A stretch of 64,000 bases of DNA from assembly GCA_023078555.1 (NCBI GenBank), contig CM041203.1, forward strand, positions 1,875,481 through 1,939,480, given 5' to 3'. The translations under genes were made by a program, and so were the position numbers. The notes under the pieces were generated by a model, which saw nothing but the letters and a program-made list of their open reading frames with translations, did no database searches and was not told the DNA's origin. Shown one piece after another: positions 58,590 through 64,000 of the stretch; position 1 is the first letter of the stretch; the number at the start of each line of letters is the position of its first letter. The DNA is from Ulva prolifera (Eukaryota; Chlorophyta; Ulvophyceae; Ulvales; Ulvaceae).

Positions 58590-60425
58590 CTGAATACAGG
58601 GAGGGATGATGGACCGGCGATCTAATCGCCTATCGGTTGAAAGTGCAACAAACATGTGTCAGCGAAGACCTACGCTGCGCCTGCCACGCGCATGGCCCGC
58701 CTGGCTGCATACGTGTCTTCAGACATATCTTCTGCAAATACGAGATTGGGAATATTATATCGCTGCTTCGCGACGTCCTGTAGTGCGCACCGACTTGGCT
58801 CTGCGTAGATGGTGCGTGGCTGCAGCGAAATCGATAACGGCAGCAGGCAATAGCCTCCCCCGTGAGTTTCCTTTGAATGAGTTTGGCATGCTGTTGGGGG
58901 TCGAAGAAAGATATTTCAATGTTCCACTCAAGTACTGCTTCATGTGATTACGGAGCGTCAGCCGTGTCCAACGATATTCAAATCCCCGCAAACAGCTGAT
59001 ACAACGCGGGAATACTGTGTGCATGCTCGACTTGTCGGCACGCGTGGGCACCTGTGATCAAGTCGGGCAAAATGGAAGCTAACCATCGAGATCCCATAGC
59101 ATGCGGCAAATGAGCAGCAGAGCAGCCAGCAGACGTGCACAGCGCACCCCCAGCCACCACAGAGCAGGGGAGAACTTGTAAACACCGCGTGAAAATTGCG
59201 ACGCCTGATCCGCAGCGATGGCTGGTGCGGACGAACAGTGAAGTGCAAAACGGGCCCCCGATTTCACAGCACTTTGTAGAGCATGAGATGGTGGGCTGTA
59301 GCCACCCTTTCAGCACATAGCAGGAATAGCGTGTTGCTGCATTCTGATGCGATCGCGGCCGCTGCAGTGCCTCGCTTGACTGTGTGAAAATATTGCTGTG
59401 ATTGTCGATGTCGGTGTTACTGTGATTCTTGCACGAGTAGACGAACCTGCATCACAGTGGAGAGACAGGAGCAGGTGTGACAATTTGTCAAAAGGCTGGG
59501 CAATTCCGGGCTGCGAGCACCGAGCTGCTACATGTCTAGTATGTGATGCCATTCATGCGTGCTGCAAATTCGGGCCGGACACCCATTGCACGCATTTGTG
59601 AGTCCACAGGCCATGAGCATCACAGCACAACCTCAACATCGTCACTGAATGCTGTTAGAACGGGCGAAGCATATAAAAGGCTGAGCATCTGCTCTAGCTC
59701 GAATTCTTATCTCGATGGTTAGCTTCCATTTTGCCTGAAGTGATAATCACCTGTCTCGAGACTGATGATTTGGTGCTCTCTCGTCATGTGGGCCTCACCC
59801 AGCCAATGCATCTGGATAACAGATCCGCAGGAAGGGGGCCATGCGCTGACATGTGCGGAGTCTGCACAGATATCCTCGGGCAAAGTGCCGACTGAGCCGA
59901 CTACACAATACATGATCATATAATTATGTGAACGCGTGCTGACTACCCATGTAAGGCTGAGTGCCTGGATGCTATTTGACTTACACTGCAACACCAGAGC
60001 AAGACACAATCTGAGGCACCATGAGCGGAATCATGCGGTGCCTTTTACCGCAAATAGGAGCATACACTTGAACCATACAACCGGAAGCAGATATCACTGC
60101 ATCGTCTATGTATCTGGCATAAAAGTCATGCAGATCGAAGCAATCGATCTGCCAACCTGTCCAGTGATTGGTGGTGTCTCGGACACCTTGGAAGAGCAAC
60201 GGTACCTGCGTTCCACTGAGCTTCCCCTACAAAACATAGCACCGATCAAGTCCAAGCGAAACAACCTGCCATTTGCGTTTAGACAAGGCTAGTCCTCGTC
60301 ATATGGGACCAGCAAACCTGCAGCAACAAGCGACACAGTCAGCATGCTTCTGCAGCCTCCGAAGTATGTCCAACAAGGACGAGTCTGCATGCATTCCAAC
60401 ACAGCGGTCTCAGTGTCGTGTGCTC
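58590..60425. other. Mostly unassigned region
   Basis: Should contain the first TIPIN-like exon in its first part. Elsewhere only short frames. A minus-strand frame at 59981-60199 contains YIDD in a context faintly like a reverse transcriptase, too short to call. Confidence 0.3.
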
Positions 60426-63207
60426 TCATGTGGCATGCATCAAAATTGTGCACTTCAGTGCCTCTAGCAACTCACCAACTGGTGGCTGCTTCGCGGGTGA
60501 GACATGGCCCTGCTCTGCAGAACCGCCATCATCCTGCCTGCGTGCCCCCAGGCCAGCCCGGAGTGAGTGCCCCTCGGGGGGCCCGTCGGGACCATACACC
60601 AGCTCGCCAGAGAGGCAGCCATCACCTGTGGTTTCATCTGCTGCACCAGGGATCCCTTCTGTATCATCAGCTAAATGTTTGTAGTACGACGGCAGCACTG
60701 TCGCCTGCAAGAGTGCTTTCTCATCGGGCAGAGGGAAACCGCGTGGCCAGAGGGCAACCTGCAACTTGCCAAAGCTACAGCCACACAAAAACAAGCCGCG
60801 GGCACGGCGGCAGCGGCAGCAACCTGCAGTGCGAGCTGTCGGAGGCCCGACTGCAATGGCAACCGAACGACCGGCCACAGAGCGTCACCACCACCACATC
60901 AAGCCTTGGAGCTGGCGAGAACGACCGCACAATCAGTACCATATGCCAATTACCGAGAGACCGTCACGCCGATTCTCAACGCAGCCTCCACCACGCCGAG
61001 CAGGCACTAAGACACGCATGAGACAGCACACCCGGCTCTGTGTGCTCTTGGCCTCTTCCTTGAACTCTCGGAATTTCCGCTTTGCCGGCTGCTGCCTTTG
61101 CTGCCCCTCCTCAGAACCTGCTGCCTGTGCCCCGGCAGCCCAGCGATCGCCGGTGTTGTGCCTGCAATGTGACGGAACCGCACTGCCAGAGGGCGGCAGG
61201 CTATTCGCCGGGTTGGCTGAAGGCATGGGCGCCTCAGGGTCAAAGCCCGGTTTGGATCGCACTGGGTGCGAGAAGCCCTGATGCGGCCCTGAAGGCACAT
61301 CACTGGGCTGCGGCTGCCCAGGCCTCGCAGCCGCCTGCGGCGGCACCATTGAAAAACGGCCACCATAAGCCGCAGGCTGGACGTGTACTGGCTGCGCGTG
61401 GTGCCCGTACGCTGCTGGCCATATAGCATCGTGGCTGTGGACAGCTGTGCCTCCGGACCATCCTCCCTGCTGCATCTGCCCACTGGCCAGCACCGCCGGA
61501 GCTGCAGACGGCACCAGCTGCATGTGCGGGGGAGCATGGGGCTGCGGCGCTGCGGGTTGAGATGCCACTGGTTGTGCTCCTGGTGTGCTGGCAGCAGCAC
61601 GGACCGTCTGCAGGAGTGAATGAATGAGGTCCTCAGCTGGTTTGCGCCGCCATGGCTCCGGGTGATGGATGTGGATGTGCAGCGGCTCCCCTGCACCCGC
61701 CTGGGACCCAGAGCCATGCCCCCTCAGCTGTATCGTCGCCCCGGTTTCGCGCTCGATGTGGCTGATGTATGCGTTTGCAGGACCACGCAGCCGCTGCACA
61801 ATGTCAAAGCTGGGAGGGGCTGAAAAGTCGACAGCGACAATGCACGCACTGCCTGCCTGTGCTGCAGGTGGCAACGACCCGCCGCTGGGGGCATGAGGCC
61901 CTGGATGGGCCGCTTGGGGGGCTGCCAACGAGCTCCCAGAGTGCGTGCCTGGGGGCATGATCACACCATCTGGTGCACTCGCCCTGTCAGGATTCAAGTT
62001 GGCGATGGCAGCGCCACTGGGCTGTAGCTGCTGTGCCTGGTGCGAACCTTGGAAATGGGGCTGTGTCTGACTCAAGTTATGAGCCAAAGCAGGTGGCACA
62101 TGCGCCATGGAGTCAGGGCGCGTCAACGGGTAGAGCGATTGCTGTGTATGGTGTGGAGGAGCCAGAAGCGAGGCTGAGCTCGCAGGCGTGAACTGTGCCG
62201 CTGCGGCATGGTGATGGGCAGGCCCGGCGCCGGATAGTGCATATGGCATGCCATGCTGCAGTTGAGGGCCGGGGCCTGATGCATGTGGCATTCCCAGGGG
62301 AGCTGCATGCATGGCTGGTGCATGCATGGGATGCTGCTGGGGGCTTGGCTGGCCCGCGAAGTAGCCTGGAGGCATCTGCATGCCGGGACGCATGGGCAAG
62401 CTGGGCCGCATTGAAGCTTGCGCATCTGGACGGAGAAGCATATCTGGAGGAGGAGCAAGGGGCGTGTTGCTAGGATGTGGAGGAACTGGTGACATGGGCG
62501 TCGCCTGGCCACGGAGAATAGCGTGGACGTGAGCTGCAGCGCGAGACACAGCAATGCGCTTGGTGAACTCGTCCTGCAGGAACAGACAGCGTATGCGCCA
62601 CAGGAAGATCGAAATTGCACACAGACGTAGCTCGAGCTGGGCAGGGCTGCCGTGGGAGATTCCGGAAGGAAGCCATAGCAAGCGTACCATTCCAACATGA
62701 CTTGCTGCGGTGATGTGAAGCAGCAGAGGAGGGTTGTTAGGTGCCCTTGGTGCACCTGGAGGATAGAATCTTCCTTTGACGATGATGCTCGTCCCGGTCT
62801 GCTGCTCTACAGACACTAACGCTGCTCTACGGGTAAGCTGGTCTCTGATGTGTATTGGATGGTCGTTGATGATAATCTCTTCGCACATGGCCTGCAAAGT
62901 GGCAAACTGATACAAACTGAAGAGTAGTTGACCCAGACATCCTGTTTTGTGTAGTGCACCTGTTCGTGTTGGCGCTGTGCCATCAGCTTAGCCGCTGCTT
63001 CCTGCGCCTTCCTGCGCAAGGCTTCCGGCGTTGCAGCGTCGGCGGCCACAGCCTCTACCGGTTTCGCCGGGCCTGCAACATACGCTCGTATTCAGGGGTG
63101 TTGCGCTGCCTTCGTCGCTGACGCGTGAACATGCCACCAATCCCGTCCTGCTGCATTCCATCCCTCAGCAGCGCACCGCTGTCCCATTTGTTACGCTTCG
63201 CTCGCAT
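60426..63207 (-). CDS. RIK: KH-domain RNA-binding protein, KHDC4/RIK-like
   Basis: Homologue of human KHDC4 (BLOM7, a splicing-associated KH protein) and plant RIK. The start chosen is MRAKRNKWDSGALLRDG at 63207, matching the family's RRSKWD lead. After a short intron comes a basic helix (ALRRKAQEAAAKLMAQRQHEQ). KH domain 1 is IIINDHPIHIRDQLTRRAALVSVEQQTGTSIIVKGRFYPPG. A long Pro/Met/His/Gln-rich disordered linker (about 62.5-61.9 kb) leads to the atypical second KH domain: AVDFSAPPSFDIVQRLRGPANAYISHIERETGATIQLRGHGSG, then PLHIHIHHPEP. A second Pro/Gln/Ala-rich stretch ends with AKRKFREFKEEAKS. A last exon from about 60775 (VALWPRGFPLPDEKALLQ) to a stop at 60426 fits in phase but is less certain. 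The linker frame stays open for about 660 codons, so few introns interrupt it. Confidence 0.85.
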
Positions 63208-64000
63208 ATGCTTGAAGGCCGCAAGGAGATCTGAACGGGTTACATCAGTGGTCACAGCGTCATGTAAAAAAAATCAAACGCCAGAACAATTCAAAACACA
63301 CAATTTTCCTGCAGCCCGACGACACGCACTGCGGATCGAATGTATACGAAAGCACCAGAAACGCAAGCACGGTCCCACTCGATGTACCCAGCTTGTTCGA
63401 AGGTGATATGGTGCTAAGATGTGTCGGTTTTACGTCTTGTCTGGCCTCAGCACGAAGCTCCTGGTGCGGCTTTGCGACTTCACCTGTCACCACGCCCGGA
63501 TCTAGCACATGGAACAGACTTGCCCGTGCCAGCATTGACTGTCTTTTGTTTGCACACACTTTCAAAACTGTCCCCGCTCCGTGCTCCCAACGTCGCCCGT
63601 TCGCCTCAACCTGGCTCAGCGAACTCCACGGTCTGGCCCTCTGCTCTGCTTAAGCTGCTGCCTTGCCGGAGCGCAGCATTGATGGGTCCTCTTAGCTGGG
63701 TCAGCGGGCCCGCAGGTGTGTACTGCCCCGGGATGGTGTTGGTAGTATGCAAGGTATATGATGCAATGCCTTGTATTCTACCTGGCTGCTCTAGCATGCA
63801 GTGGCCCGAAATTATGACAGTTGTTCCCACCGCTGTAGATGGCTAAAGGGTTTCTCTGCAAGCGGGGCGGCAGCCCGGAGCTAAACTAAGGTGATGAGGA
63901 TTGAATCTCTGGGAAGCTTTGAGCACATCTACTGCCGGGCAGTGATGCCTTACACCGCCTCTGCGGCTAGAGCGGTAAACGGGCTGCGACCCCGCATGGC
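63208..64000. other. Window end, nothing recognised
   Basis: Upstream side of the KH-domain gene. Frames of 60 to 141 codons on both strands lack recognisable domains. A run of A/T around 63265-63275 is the only compositional feature. Confidence 0.35.

Noticed and set aside
59981-60199. Minus-strand frame containing YARYIDDAV, like the catalytic motif of a reverse transcriptase
   Set aside because: Only the short motif fits; no other reverse-transcriptase blocks are near it. Chance or a tiny old remnant.

Overview
The window looks like nuclear DNA of a green alga (Chlorophyta); I cannot name the class. Most genes are split by short GT-AG introns of about 60 to 500 bases, with donors often GTGCG or GTGAG and acceptors usually TGCAG. 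TGTAA, the usual chlorophyte polyadenylation signal, lies about 20 to 90 bases past several stop codons (near 3115, 33565 and 53741 on the plus strand; 14042 and 25638 on the minus strand). Many products are plastid or plant-type proteins: a flavodiiron protein with a C-terminal flavin-reductase domain, a protease-dead FtsH (FtsHi), a plastid-type ABC ATPase (ABCI11-like), an organellar TrmB tRNA methyltransferase and an X-domain DnaJ. GC content is uneven: the dynamin (3.2-8.9 kb) and FtsHi (25.7-30.6 kb) exons are clearly richer in GC than most others.

Layout. 1.5-3.1 kb (+): TMEM184/LAZ1-like membrane protein, tail to tail with a complete 811-residue dynamin-related GTPase (3.2-8.9 kb, -). 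9.4-9.8 kb (-): a 79-residue LYR-motif protein. 10.3-12.1 kb (+): a small basic protein whose stop codon overlaps the start of the ABC ATPase (ATGA). 12.7-14.0 kb (+): RAD1 of the 9-1-1 checkpoint clamp. 14.1-14.9 kb (-): MPDU1-like PQ-loop protein. 15.2-20.4 kb: gene-poor accessory tract with a possible secreted Cys-rich ORF and a head-to-tail pile of 5'-truncated LINE 3' ends. 20.8-22.2 kb (-): family-14-like polysaccharide lyase. 23.3-25.6 kb (+): AFG1-like ATPase. 25.7-30.6 kb (-): FtsHi. 32.4-33.5 kb (+): TMEM163-like transporter. 33.6-38.1 kb (-): a large helical-repeat protein I could not name. 40.2-42.7 kb (-): a disordered protein with SxIP-type motifs and a C-terminal CaaX box. 44.2-45.6 kb (-): ALG5. 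46.2-47.2 kb (+): a small charged protein. 48.0-51.3 kb (-): flavodiiron protein. 52.0-53.7 kb (+): TrmB. 54.8-57.2 kb (+): DnaJ with X domain. 57.6-58.6 kb (-): TIPIN/Swi3-like protein. 60.4-63.2 kb (-): KH-domain protein of the KHDC4/RIK type.

There is no operon-like functional clustering, but some pairs share a pathway. ALG5 and MPDU1 both serve dolichol-linked sugar donors. RAD1 and the TIPIN-like protein both serve replication-stress checkpoints. FtsHi, ABCI11, the flavodiiron protein and TrmB are organelle (mainly plastid) functions. Exon borders marked as phase-checked were derived by keeping the reading frame across each junction. First exons of TMEM184, MPDU1, FtsHi, the 40-kb protein and the TIPIN-like gene were not found. 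No tRNA, rRNA or CRISPR array was recognised.
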